Of a stretch of 64,000 nt of DNA, positions 51,799 through 60,182 are shown piece after piece; within the stretch, counting starts at the first letter, position 1; the number at the start of each line of letters is the position of its first letter. Origin of the DNA: Bacillus glycinifermentans (GTDB lineage Bacteria; Bacillota; Bacilli; Bacillales; Bacillaceae); NCBI RefSeq assembly GCF_001042475.2, contig NZ_LECW02000045.1:186001-250000 (forward strand), given 5' to 3'. The translations under genes and the position numbers were made by a program. The notes beneath the pieces are model-generated. The model did no database searches, had not been told where the DNA came from, and was given only the letters and a program-made list of their open reading frames with translations.

Positions 51799-52428
51799 TT
51801 GACGACATTGCATTATTTTTTCAAGCTGCACCCTTTGAAAATCCGGGAAGGATGGAAGGTGAAAGAAAACCATTTATATCAAAAGCCGATTCGGGAGGGC
51901 CGTCAAACGTTATTAGTATTGGAAAATGAAGAGAATCATAAAATTGTACAAGTCGAGAGTGCGGGAGATCTCCATTATGCCGTCAAGATGTTTACTATCG
52001 ATGAGAAGCCGGCCGCCGAGATGTTTCAAATACCGTATGAACAGCTTGTTGAGAGATTGGAAGAGATGATATGGAAGGAAGGGTGCGAATCAGGCGGTCC
52101 CCGCAATCTTCTGCGGCTTCGGATTCCGGACGGCTGGAAGGTTTCACATCATGCCTTAACAGATACGAATCCCGGCGATTTAAATCCAGAGAGTGACGTG
52201 TGGCTGTCTGATTTCAAGCGGGACTTGCTTCAGCTTGAGCATGAGGAGGAGCAATTGCTCCTTGATGTGGAATGGTATCCGGAAAACGATCCGGCAGGTC
52301 ATTATGCCGTTAAACTGATCAAAGACGGCGACTGGAAGCGCCCTCTCGAAGAGATGCTGTGCATCCATCCGAAAGAATTGGCTTATGAAATCGACTCTGT
52401 TTTAAAAAAAGCGGGGAAACGCAGTTGA
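51799..52428 (+). CDS. Internally duplicated protein of unknown function downstream of the LXG unit
   Basis: The 209-residue acidic protein consists of two related halves. REGWKVKENHLY, LLVLENEENHKIVQVES, LHYAVKMF and AAEMFQIPYEQLVERLEE in the first half match PDGWKVSHHALT, LLQLEHEEEQLLLDVEW, GHYAVKLI and LEEMLCIHPKELAYEIDS in the second. It is soluble. A TTG at 51799 about nine bases after GAGAGGAG is the likeliest start; a GTG at 51769 is also in frame. It follows the toxin-unit terminator and has no clear promoter. Orphan or accessory immunity is possible, but I do not recognise the family. Confidence 0.6.
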   Translation: MTTLHYFFKLHPLKIREGWKVKENHLYQKPIREGRQTLLVLENEENHKIVQVESAGDLHYAVKMFTIDEKPAAEMFQIPYEQLVERLEEMIWKEGCESGGPRNLLRLRIPDGWKVSHHALTDTNPGDLNPESDVWLSDFKRDLLQLEHEEEQLLLDVEWYPENDPAGHYAVKLIKDGDWKRPLEEMLCIHPKELAYEIDSVLKKAGKRS

Positions 52429-52438
52429 TCCTCGCTTT
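52408..52438 (+). terminator. Possible terminator overlapping the stop of the duplicated gene
   Basis: AAGCGGGGA and TCCTCGCTT pair with one mismatch around about 11 bases, then TTTATT. The first arm is inside the coding sequence. Confidence 0.45.
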
Positions 52439-52577
52439 TATTCATGTTTGACAGGGCTAAAAGACCTTCCTTATTTTGAGACTATTTATTCAATAAAATG
52501 TCATTTTCTTCTTGATAGGCGAGTCTAAATCACTTATGATAGATTCAGATATACATAAACGAAAGGGGTAATAGAAG

Positions 52578-52847
52578 GTGAAAAAGCTATTTGCTGCACT
52601 TTTGTCTTTAGGTCTCATCATCGGCTTTTCTTTTAGCGCCGGCGATGCGGCTGAAGCCAAAACAAAGGTAAAAACATATAAAAACTGCAAGGCGTTAAAC
52701 AAGGTGTACAAAGGCGGCGTGGCCCGCTCAAAATCGGTAAAGAACAAAGGCGGAAAAACGAAGTACAAGCCGTATGTTTCAAAAGCGTTGTATGACGCCA
52801 ATAAAAAGCTCGACCGCGATAAAGATAAAATTGCCTGTGAACGATAA
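52578..52847 (+). CDS. Secreted Excalibur-domain protein
   Basis: The 89-residue protein has a signal peptide cut after about residue 27 (DAAEA-K) and a basic mature part with an Excalibur calcium-binding domain: YKNCKALNKVYKGG near the start and DRDKDKIACER at the end, an EF-hand-like DxDxDxxxC loop. The two Cys probably form a disulfide. Similar stand-alone proteins occur in Bacillus with no known role. AAAGGGG precedes the start (GTG 52578). A terminator follows, so it is a single gene. Confidence 0.85.
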   Translation: MKKLFAALLSLGLIIGFSFSAGDAAEAKTKVKTYKNCKALNKVYKGGVARSKSVKNKGGKTKYKPYVSKALYDANKKLDRDKDKIACER

Positions 52848-52854
52848 GGGCTTC

Positions 52855-52882
52855 AGATCTCCCGAAACGGGGGATCTTTTTT
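52855..52882 (+). terminator. Terminator of the Excalibur gene
   Basis: AGATCTCCC pairs with GGGGGATCT around GAAAC (one mismatch), followed by TTTTT. Confidence 0.85.
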
Positions 52883-52922
52883 GCATAAAAATGAAAATTA
52901 AAACTGCTGCAACATAATCTTT

Positions 52923-52942
52923 ACAGTATGAAGCTATACTGT
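52923..52942 (+). promoter_or_regulatory. Inverted repeat upstream of the phosphodiesterase gene
   Basis: ACAGTAT-N6-ATACTGT is a perfect 7-6-7 inverted repeat 37 bases before the start codon. It could be an operator. No full sigma-A promoter is evident beside it. Confidence 0.35.
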
Positions 52943-52978
52943 TGTTCCGAATCGCAAAGGTAAAGGGGAGTGGAGATT

Positions 52979-53827
52979 GTGTCAGCAAGTTTAAAAAAAG
53001 TCGTATTGTTTTTATTGGTTGGTATTACTCTCGGTTCATTGCTGCTCACGCCAAACGCACGGGCGGCGAAGCCTCACAAAGTGGATGTGATCGCACACAG
53101 GGGCGCTTCCGGATATGCGCCTGAAAACACGGTCGCGGCTTTTGACAAAGCGCGCAAAATGAAGGCCGACTATATCGAACTTGATGTTCAGATGTCCAGG
53201 GACGGGAAGCTCGTCGTCATTCATGACACAACGGTAAACCGCACGACAGACATCGATTCAAAGGCGCCGGTAAAAGTAAAGGATCTGACGCTTAAAGAGC
53301 TGTGCAAGCTTGATGCCGGCAGCTATTTCGGACCTCAGTTCACCGGTGAACGGATCCCGACGTTTGAGAAAGTGCTTGACCGCTATAAAGGAAAAATCGG
53401 GCTGCTGATTGAGCTGAAAGAGCCTGCCCTTTATCCGGGGATTGAAGAAAAGGTGGCGGCCGCCCTGAAAAAACGGAAAATGGATAAGCCGAAAAACGGT
53501 AAAGTGATTGTTCAATCGTTTGACTTTAACTCCGTCCGCCGCATCCACGAATTGCTTCCATCTGTGCCGACAGGGGTGTTAACGTCCCGTCCTTCCGATC
53601 TGACGGATGCCAAATTGAACGAGTTTGCCGGATATGCGAACTATGTCAACGCCCATTTAGGGAATGTGGCTGCTGATCCGACGCTCGTAGGCCGCATTCA
53701 TGCACTCGGCATGAAAATTACGCCGTGGACCGTGCGTTCCCGTGATGAGGTTCCTCCGCTTTTGCAAGCGGGAGTGGATGGCATCGTCACAGACTACCCG
53801 GATTATGTTCCGAAAAAAATACGTTAA
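52979..53827 (+). CDS. Secreted glycerophosphodiester phosphodiesterase
   Basis: The 282-residue protein has a signal peptide cut after about residue 29 (NARAA) and a complete GDPD TIM barrel. The catalytic motifs are IAHRGASGYAPENT (first His), ELDVQMSRDGKLVVIHD (Glu, Asp and second His), and the metal-binding LLIELKEP. It should release glycerol 3-phosphate from glycerophosphodiesters or teichoic acid fragments outside the cell. GTG 52979 is chosen because GGGGAG lies nine bases before it; GTG 52970 is too close. It resembles both GlpQ and YqiK of B. subtilis; PhoP boxes typical of glpQ were not seen. Confidence 0.87.
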   Translation: MSASLKKVVLFLLVGITLGSLLLTPNARAAKPHKVDVIAHRGASGYAPENTVAAFDKARKMKADYIELDVQMSRDGKLVVIHDTTVNRTTDIDSKAPVKVKDLTLKELCKLDAGSYFGPQFTGERIPTFEKVLDRYKGKIGLLIELKEPALYPGIEEKVAAALKKRKMDKPKNGKVIVQSFDFNSVRRIHELLPSVPTGVLTSRPSDLTDAKLNEFAGYANYVNAHLGNVAADPTLVGRIHALGMKITPWTVRSRDEVPPLLQAGVDGIVTDYPDYVPKKIR

Positions 53828-53834
53828 ACATAAG

Positions 53835-53867
53835 AAGCCTGCAGACCCTTCTGCAGGCTTATCTTTT
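53835..53867. terminator. Terminator between phosphodiesterase gene and cimH
   Basis: AAGCCTGCAG and CTGCAGGCTT form a perfect stem around six bases, followed by ATCTTTTTC. It lies between convergent genes. Confidence 0.85.
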
Positions 53868-55220
53868 TCAATAAATCTGGGCCAGGATCAGCAGTGTGAG
53901 CGTAACGGTGATGGCGCCGCCGATCCTTGTCGACACCTGGGCAAACGGCATAAGCTCAAGCCGTTCTGCTGCGCTGAGGATGGCGATGTCGCCCGTACCG
54001 CCCTGCCCGGAATGGCAGGCATTGATGATCGCGATTTCGATCGGGTACATGTTCAGCCACTTTCCGGTGAAAAAGCCGACGGTTATCATCGTAATGACGA
54101 CAGAGAAAATCGTAATAATATTGGCAGCGTTAAAAGCGGCGATCAGCTTGTCCCACGGTGTCATCGAAACCCCGATGGCAAATAGGAGCGGGTACGTAAC
54201 CGCGGTTGAGAAAAAGCGCGACACGCTGAAAGCACCGCTTTCAATATGGGCGGGCGCCAGGCGGAACAGCTTGATGGCGACGGCCAATAAGAGCATCATG
54301 ACAGGTGCCGGAAAACCGAATAAGTCATGGGACAGCATGCCGACCAAATAGAGCGTAACTGCCAATATGCCGCCTGACGCGAAATTCGTAAGGTTAAAAA
54401 CGCTTTCTTTTTCGTTATCGTGAGACTCAAGCGAAGAAACGTCCCCGCTTTCTGAACGGTCGACTTTTCCATTGCCCGTCCATTCCGGTTTTTTCTTCCC
54501 TATGACATTGAGCACGCCTGATAAAATGACAGCGGTTAAACTTCCGAACATAATTGATGGAAGTACCAGCGCAAAAGCATCTCCCTGTGGCATATGCATA
54601 ATTTCGGAATAGCCGATCGACAGCGGAATTGCGCCTTCACCGACTCCCCCGGCCATGATCGGAAGGACAATATACAGCAGCGTATGCTGAAAACCGAGGC
54701 CGAGCATTGTGCCGACCGCTAAGCCGACTGCTGCAGCGGCGATAGATCCGGCGATCAGCGGAATGAAAATTTTAAGAAATGCTCTGACGAGTGTTTCCCT
54801 TTTCATTCCTAAAATGCTTCCAACGACAATTGCAGAAATAAATAGATAAAGAAAGTTTGAGTTTTCTGTAAACTCTGTTGTCGATTTTACGATGTCGTTT
54901 GGAATCAAGTGATAGTACACGATAGCCGAAGGAATAAACGTAGCGATGATCGCGGCTCCCCCGATGGATCGAACGACCGGAATCGATTTACCGATTTGCG
55001 CAAAGGTAAAGCCGAAAAAGCCCATGACGGCGATTGACGTCAAGATATCGCTTTTCAAATCGTGCATATATACAAACGTTACAATCAAAGCAAGCAGCAG
55101 CAAGTATACAGGAAGCGGAATAATGCCGATCGTGATGTTCATTGCTCTGGCGATAAAGTTATCATCTTTTTCCTTTATCGTTTGAAAAGGCAGGCTTTGC
55201 ACCTCTGATCTTTGTTCCAT
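53868..55220 (-). CDS. cimH: CimH, citrate/malate symporter (2-hydroxycarboxylate transporter family)
   Basis: This 450-residue membrane symporter takes up citrate and malate with protons. Eleven or so hydrophobic segments and the two family re-entrant-loop motifs are seen: GGVGEGAIPLSIGY near residue 195 and SGQGGTGDIAILSAAERLELMPFAQ near 405. The central loop between the two halves (residues 240-270) is hydrophilic, as usual. The length equals B. subtilis CimH (YxkJ), and yxkD and yxkH lie nearby as in B. subtilis. It is the third di/tricarboxylate-related uptake locus element in the window with citN. Confidence 0.9.
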   Translation of the reverse strand: MEQRSEVQSLPFQTIKEKDDNFIARAMNITIGIIPLPVYLLLLALIVTFVYMHDLKSDILTSIAVMGFFGFTFAQIGKSIPVVRSIGGAAIIATFIPSAIVYYHLIPNDIVKSTTEFTENSNFLYLFISAIVVGSILGMKRETLVRAFLKIFIPLIAGSIAAAAVGLAVGTMLGLGFQHTLLYIVLPIMAGGVGEGAIPLSIGYSEIMHMPQGDAFALVLPSIMFGSLTAVILSGVLNVIGKKKPEWTGNGKVDRSESGDVSSLESHDNEKESVFNLTNFASGGILAVTLYLVGMLSHDLFGFPAPVMMLLLAVAIKLFRLAPAHIESGAFSVSRFFSTAVTYPLLFAIGVSMTPWDKLIAAFNAANIITIFSVVITMITVGFFTGKWLNMYPIEIAIINACHSGQGGTGDIAILSAAERLELMPFAQVSTRIGGAITVTLTLLILAQIY

Positions 55221-55772
55221 TTGATTTCCCCCATTCTGTTAATAGTCCCCTTTGTTGATGTGTTATTTAACTAAATTAAGTATACTAAAAAAATCAAAAT
55301 TCAGACAAGTGCGAAAGAAGTCCTATCCCTGTGTTCAGCAAACTCCGGAGGCTGCCGGCGTTTTCGTCGGCGATCGTTCATTTTTCGAAAAGCCGCACCA
55401 AATATCGTTTTTGCTGAAAAATAATAGAATGCTGCCAAGCTGGTTTTTCCCGAATTTCCGGTTATTTCAAAAAAAACGACACAAAAAGGCTCTTAATCCG
55501 TCATAAAGAAATCAATTATTTAGGCTTTCAGCCCTTTTTTCTGGAAAAAAACCGTTTATTAGGCCGTCATTCAGCCTCAGCGAGGAAGAGGCGTTTAAGT
55601 CAAATGGTCTGAGGGAAAATCAGGGGACATCGCTAATGAACTTCTTTATAAGGTCTATAGACTTATATAAAAGTTATTTATTGATGAAATATAGGTCTTA
55701 AGATGTTAATATAGTTGGGTGCTAAAGAAAGAGAATAAAACATGTACATAACAATCAAATAGGAGAAAAAAG
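55221..55772. other. Long intergenic region upstream of the PilZ glycosyltransferase
   Basis: This 550-base stretch has no convincing gene. An open frame from 55252 to 55506 has protein composition unlike a real gene and no ribosome site. A palindrome ATAAGTCTATAGAC/TTAT-like repeat lies near 55649-55668 and AGGTCT motifs recur at 55650 and 55690. No riboswitch consensus was recognised; in particular no c-di-GMP-I core was found despite the PilZ gene downstream. AT-rich promoter-like DNA occupies 55640-55760. Confidence 0.5.
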
Positions 55773-58022
55773 ATGGAATATGTTTTTTACGGCTATCCGG
55801 CGGCAATGATTGCACTCATTTTAATCGCTTTTTTTGGATGTAAAGCGAGCTCGCGCTTTAAAAAGCTGCTCATCATCATGTGCCTTGCAGCAAACGGCGT
55901 TTATATCATCTGGCGGTTCGGATTTACGCTGCCGAGCACCGGCCCCCTCGATACGGCAATGGGGGTGATCCTGCTTGCAACCGAATGCATCGGCTTGTTT
56001 CAGCTTGTCATCTTTTATACGCTCGTATGGAAGGAAAAGAAGCGAAGCCCTGTTCCATTACAAGACAAAGATCACTGGCCGACGGTCGATATTTTAATCG
56101 CCACGTATAACGAGGAGCGGCACGTGCTGAAAAAAACGGTGTCAGGATGCCTTAATCTCGATTATCCGAAAGAACTGGTGAACGTCTATCTGTGCGATGA
56201 CGGAAGACGCACAGATATTCAAAAGCTGGCTGAAGAATTTGGCGTTCACTATTTGACGAGGGAAAGCAATGAGCACGCAAAGGCGGGGAACTTAAATCAC
56301 GCCATGGACCGTTCGGAGGGAGAGCTGATCGTCACGATGGACGCCGATATGGTCCCGCTGCCTTCCTTCCTGCAAAAGACGGTCGGCTATTTTCAGGACG
56401 AAAAGGTCGCTTTCGTACAAACGCCGCAGGCGTTCTATAATGAAGACCCTTACCAGTACAACTTATTTTCCGGAACCAATATCCCGAATGAGCAGGACTT
56501 TTTCATGCGGAGGCTTCAGGCGGGAAAAGACCGTTTTAACGCGGTGATGTACGTTGGCTCCAATACCGTTTTCAGAAGAACGGCATTGGAAGAGATCGGC
56601 GGTTTTGCGACCGGGGTGATCACGGAGGATATGGCGACGGGAATGCTTTTAGAAACGAAATTTGAAGCCGTTTTTGTCAGCGAAGTGCTGGCGGTCGGTT
56701 TGGCGCCTGAAACGTGGACGGATTTGCTGAAACAGCGCGACCGCTGGTGCAGGGGGAACATCCAGTGTGGGAAAAAGTGGAATCCCCTTACGTTGAAAGG
56801 GCTTTCTCCTATGCAGCGGGTCCTTTATTTTGACGGCATTCTCTTTTGGTTTTTCGGCGTTTTTAAAATGGTGTACATACTGACTCCGATTTTGTTTTTA
56901 TTGTGCGGTATCCACAGCCTCGATGCTGACGTCTGGTCGATTACCGCCTTTTGGCTCCCGGCCTTTTTAAGCTCATACCTTTCGTTTAAAGCCGTTTCAG
57001 ATAGACAGCGCAGCATGAGCTGGAGCCATATCTACGATACGTCAATGGCTCCGCATCTGGCGTTGTCGGCTTTGTCTGAATTTATCTTTAAAAAGCGTTT
57101 TGACTTTAAAGTCACGCCGAAAGGAGTCAGCACAAACCGGCGCAAATTCAGATATACGACGGCATATCCGTGTGCGGTTTTGCTTGGATTGACGATTGCG
57201 GCTCTCGGCAAAACGCTTTATGATTATCTGTTTCATCAAACGTTTGACATCGATGTGGCGTCATATAACTTATTTTGGATGCTGTACAATATGGCGGGCC
57301 TTTTTCTGGCGATGCTCGTTGCCTTTGACAGACCGCGATTCAGAAGCTCTGAGCGTTTTGCGATTAACAAATCAGCGGCTTTTCGGGCGGCCGGTTCAAA
57401 CGGGGAGCACCCGTGCGAACTGGTGGATGTGAGCGATACCGGCGCGCGAATCAGGCTGCCGTACACGGCTGAATCTAACATTTATTATGGGGCCGACGCC
57501 TTTGTGATCGAGACGGTCGGAAAGGTTCCGGTTCAGGTGATCTGGACGACGAAAAGCGGGGACGATATCGAAATCGGCCTGCGGTTTCATGGATTGGATA
57601 GCGATCTGTATGTGAAGCTGATCGGCTATATGTTCAATGAAGAATACGCAAGAAGAGCCGACCGGGAAAAACGCGCGGATACATTGTCAACGGTGCTGCG
57701 GTTTTTCATGAAAACCGAGAAAAGCCCTGACGCTTTTAAAAGAAAATTTATCCGTGAAGCGTTTCAGGGAGAGGGGGCGCTGCAGCTTTCGGCGCCGTCA
57801 GACGAGACGGAGAGCGCATCACACCCGATAACGGTCAAGGATATCAGTCTGTCCGGCTGCCAAATCGAAACAAATGTGCCGCTTGAAAACGGCACAAGCG
57901 TTTTGGTGGCGATCGATGGCAAACTGACTGTCCGGAGACCGGCGCTCGTCTGCTGGATAAAAAAGAAAAGAAAACGATATACGGCAGGCTTAAAGTTTCT
58001 TGACGAAGAAGCGTCTGCATAA
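55773..58022 (+). CDS. Membrane GT2 glycosyltransferase with two PilZ domains (BcsA-like)
   Basis: The 749-residue enzyme has three N-terminal helices, a cytoplasmic processive GT2 domain (VDILIATYNEE, CDDGRR, TMDADMVP, TEDMATGM, QRDRWCRGN = QxxRW), and more helices to about residue 515, as in cellulose synthase BcsA. Two PilZ-type domains follow. The first has RSSER and DVSDTGARI; the second has RKFIR and DISLSGCQI. Both show the RxxxR and DxSxxG motifs that bind c-di-GMP. It probably makes and exports an exopolysaccharide when c-di-GMP is high. BcsA has one PilZ, so the tandem is unusual. AGGAG precedes the ATG. It is a single-gene unit. Confidence 0.87.
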   Translation: MEYVFYGYPAAMIALILIAFFGCKASSRFKKLLIIMCLAANGVYIIWRFGFTLPSTGPLDTAMGVILLATECIGLFQLVIFYTLVWKEKKRSPVPLQDKDHWPTVDILIATYNEERHVLKKTVSGCLNLDYPKELVNVYLCDDGRRTDIQKLAEEFGVHYLTRESNEHAKAGNLNHAMDRSEGELIVTMDADMVPLPSFLQKTVGYFQDEKVAFVQTPQAFYNEDPYQYNLFSGTNIPNEQDFFMRRLQAGKDRFNAVMYVGSNTVFRRTALEEIGGFATGVITEDMATGMLLETKFEAVFVSEVLAVGLAPETWTDLLKQRDRWCRGNIQCGKKWNPLTLKGLSPMQRVLYFDGILFWFFGVFKMVYILTPILFLLCGIHSLDADVWSITAFWLPAFLSSYLSFKAVSDRQRSMSWSHIYDTSMAPHLALSALSEFIFKKRFDFKVTPKGVSTNRRKFRYTTAYPCAVLLGLTIAALGKTLYDYLFHQTFDIDVASYNLFWMLYNMAGLFLAMLVAFDRPRFRSSERFAINKSAAFRAAGSNGEHPCELVDVSDTGARIRLPYTAESNIYYGADAFVIETVGKVPVQVIWTTKSGDDIEIGLRFHGLDSDLYVKLIGYMFNEEYARRADREKRADTLSTVLRFFMKTEKSPDAFKRKFIREAFQGEGALQLSAPSDETESASHPITVKDISLSGCQIETNVPLENGTSVLVAIDGKLTVRRPALVCWIKKKRKRYTAGLKFLDEEASA

Positions 58023-58065
58023 CATGAATACGACCCGCAAAGCACAGGCTTTCGGGTCTGTTTTG

Positions 58066-58614
58066 TTACAGATCGTCATGGACGGTCCGGCCGTGTGCAA
58101 ATGCCATCTTTGAATTCAGCTCATTTTCTTTAGCGGTGATGTCGAACGGCCGAATTTTAATAATGGCTGTTTTGCTGCCCAGAGACGACCGGTATTTCTC
58201 GACATGGGCTTTGGAGAGCGGGGAGCTGTAGTAGCCCGGCACGTATTTCGTCAGAAGGGCCTGCATGGCGGATGTTGCTTCTTCCAAATCTGACATGATC
58301 TCAGCTTTTCCGAAAAGCATGACGCTCATATAAGCGGTGTCCGTTTTGGCGGGTACCGGGTGAACCATCGTGCCGTAATGTTCGCTGACCGTAAAGCATA
58401 CGTTTGGATTTTCGCGCAGCATATCGATTTTTCGTCCCTCAGATGCCCCGTGTACATATATCATTCCGTTTTTCCAGACGAAATTCATAGGGATCACATA
58501 GGGGGCACCGCAAGCGGCCAATCCGAGGTAGCCGATTTGTGCTTCAGTTAAAAAACGGTCAATCTTCTCTTTATCCGTACAGGCCAGTTTTTGATTTCGA
58601 ATTGTATAGGTCAT
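58066..58614 (-). CDS. Pyridoxamine 5'-phosphate oxidase-like flavin-binding protein
   Basis: The 182-residue protein has the FMN-binding split-barrel fold of the PNPOx/NimA group: [50 protein letters not shown] is typical in its strand order, with a flavin-phosphate Arg-Lys pair. The real substrate is unknown; NimA-type members reduce nitro compounds, others act on vitamin B6 or coenzyme F420. It is divergent from a MocR regulator with 92 bases between, so it is probably the target of that regulator. AGGAGCG-type site lies before the ATG. Confidence 0.8.
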   Translation of the reverse strand: MTYTIRNQKLACTDKEKIDRFLTEAQIGYLGLAACGAPYVIPMNFVWKNGMIYVHGASEGRKIDMLRENPNVCFTVSEHYGTMVHPVPAKTDTAYMSVMLFGKAEIMSDLEEATSAMQALLTKYVPGYYSSPLSKAHVEKYRSSLGSKTAIIKIRPFDITAKENELNSKMAFAHGRTVHDDL

Positions 58615-58659
58615 GGCGTCATACGCTCCTTTCGTGTGTTATCATGATTTTAGGCTTTG

Positions 58660-58683
58660 ATTGTCACTTTAAAAAGAGACAAT
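58660..58683. promoter_or_regulatory. Palindromic operator between flavin protein and MocR genes
   Basis: A 24-base near-perfect palindrome runs from ATTGTC to GACAAT with CTTT/AAAG inside; ten of twelve base pairs match. It lies midway between two divergent starts and is the best candidate site for the MocR regulator. Confidence 0.55.
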
Positions 58684-58709
58684 TTCATAAAAATTGATGA
58701 GGTCAGATG

Positions 58710-60119
58710 ATGATAGAATTGACTCCTTTCCTGAACAAAAAACTGAACATTCCGCTCTATATTCAGCTTTATCAATACATAAAAAAAGAAATTGAAGTAG
58801 GCGGCATACCTTCCGGAACGATTCTCCCTTCCATACGCTATTTATCCCGGCATTTACATGTAAGCAAAAACACCGTTGAGAACGCCTATCAGCAGCTGAC
58901 TGCAGAAGGGTATACGGAAAGCAGGCCGAGAAGCGGCATCAAAGTGCTTCCTCTGGAAAAGCCGCTTCTGCCGCTCCGTCAATTAGAAGGTGCCATTGGC
59001 CTTGACAGCAGCAGGAACGGTGAAAAGCCTGCCGCAGCATACGATTTTAAATACGGTGATATCGATTTGGATCATTTTCCGTTCAAAGCGTGGAAACGGT
59101 GTTTGCAAGAGGTGCTGGAGAGCGGGGAGCCGGGCGTATTCATGTATGGCGAGTATAAAGGCGATCAGGGCCTCCGTATAGAGCTCAGCAAATATTTATT
59201 TCAAGCAAGAGGCGTACGCTGTTCGCCTGAGCAAATCGTGATCTGCTCAGGTACACAGCACGCGATCGGTCTGCTTTGTCAGCTTCTTTCGTTTCGCGGA
59301 CGCCGGGTCGCTGCGGAAAATCCGGGATATGACGGCGTTCGCTCCGTGTTTCTCAACCACGGATATACAGTGAAGCCAATCGGTCTTGAGGCGGATGGAA
59401 TCGATTTGTCGCAGCTGGCCGAAAGCGGGGCGAAACTGGCGTATGTTACGCCATCCCATCAGTTCCCGTATGGGATGGTGCTCCCTATCCAAAAAAGATT
59501 GAAATTGCTTGAGTGGGCACACCTAAATGGCGCTTACATCATTGAAGACGACTATGACAGCGAATTCCGCTATCAGGGACAGCCCATCCCGTCTTTAAAA
59601 GCGCTTGATACGAAAGAAAGCGTCATTTATTTAGGAACTTTCTCAAAATCGTTTCTGCCGTCGGTAAGAATGAGCTATATCGTCCTGCCGGCGGTGCTTT
59701 CGGATCGGTTCCGGGAAAAGCTTGGGCGCTACAGCCAGTCTTCCTCGCCGATCCTTCAAAGAGCGATGTACTTGTTTATGAAAGAGGGGCATTTTGAGCG
59801 GCACATTCGAAAAATGAAAAAAGTGTATCAGGAAAAACATAAAACATTGATTTCGGCAATTGACAAACATTTTGGAAACCGGGTAGAAATCGTTGGTCAA
59901 AAAGCGGGGCTCCATATTGTCATAAAGGTCAATCACCATGCTGACGACTTCATAAACAAAGCGGAACAGCACGGTGTAAAGGTTTACCCTGTTGCAAATT
60001 TTTGGATGAATCGTGACGACAGCCCGCAGAAGGCGGTGATGATCGGGTTCGGCGGACTTTCAGAAAAGGAAATCGAAGAGGGGATCAAGAGGCTTCACAA
60101 AGCGTGGCATGAATGTTAA
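58710..60119 (+). CDS. MocR/GntR-family PLP-dependent transcriptional regulator
   Basis: The 469-residue regulator joins a GntR winged helix (PLYIQLYQYIKKEIEVGGIPSGTILPSIRYLSRHLHVSKNTVENAYQQL) to an aminotransferase fold-type I domain. The PLP lysine lies in GTFSKSFLPSVRMSY near residue 315 and the Asp that binds the pyridine nitrogen in IIEDDYDSEFRY. MocR proteins such as GabR and PdxR sense amino compounds or PLP. The flavin-type neighbour could hint at a vitamin B6-related signal, but this is inference. The ATG at 58710 has six bases to GAGGT; 58707 is also possible. Confidence 0.9.
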   Translation: MIELTPFLNKKLNIPLYIQLYQYIKKEIEVGGIPSGTILPSIRYLSRHLHVSKNTVENAYQQLTAEGYTESRPRSGIKVLPLEKPLLPLRQLEGAIGLDSSRNGEKPAAAYDFKYGDIDLDHFPFKAWKRCLQEVLESGEPGVFMYGEYKGDQGLRIELSKYLFQARGVRCSPEQIVICSGTQHAIGLLCQLLSFRGRRVAAENPGYDGVRSVFLNHGYTVKPIGLEADGIDLSQLAESGAKLAYVTPSHQFPYGMVLPIQKRLKLLEWAHLNGAYIIEDDYDSEFRYQGQPIPSLKALDTKESVIYLGTFSKSFLPSVRMSYIVLPAVLSDRFREKLGRYSQSSSPILQRAMYLFMKEGHFERHIRKMKKVYQEKHKTLISAIDKHFGNRVEIVGQKAGLHIVIKVNHHADDFINKAEQHGVKVYPVANFWMNRDDSPQKAVMIGFGGLSEKEIEEGIKRLHKAWHEC

Positions 60120-60182
60120 AAAATTTCCGCCCGCAATCCGATATGAAGAACGTAACTTAAAGAAAAGAAAGCGGGAAAACGT

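Noticed and set aside
52887..52925. PhoP box ahead of the secreted phosphodiesterase
   Set aside because: No set of TTAACA-like repeats at 11-base spacing is present.
55252..55506. 84-codon frame in the cimH-glycosyltransferase interval
   Set aside because: No ribosome site, composition rich in Phe/Lys/Arg typical of translated AT-rich noncoding DNA, and no homologous feel.
55600..55772. c-di-GMP riboswitch ahead of the PilZ glycosyltransferase
   Set aside because: I looked for the conserved GEMM-I core and P1 pairing and did not find them.
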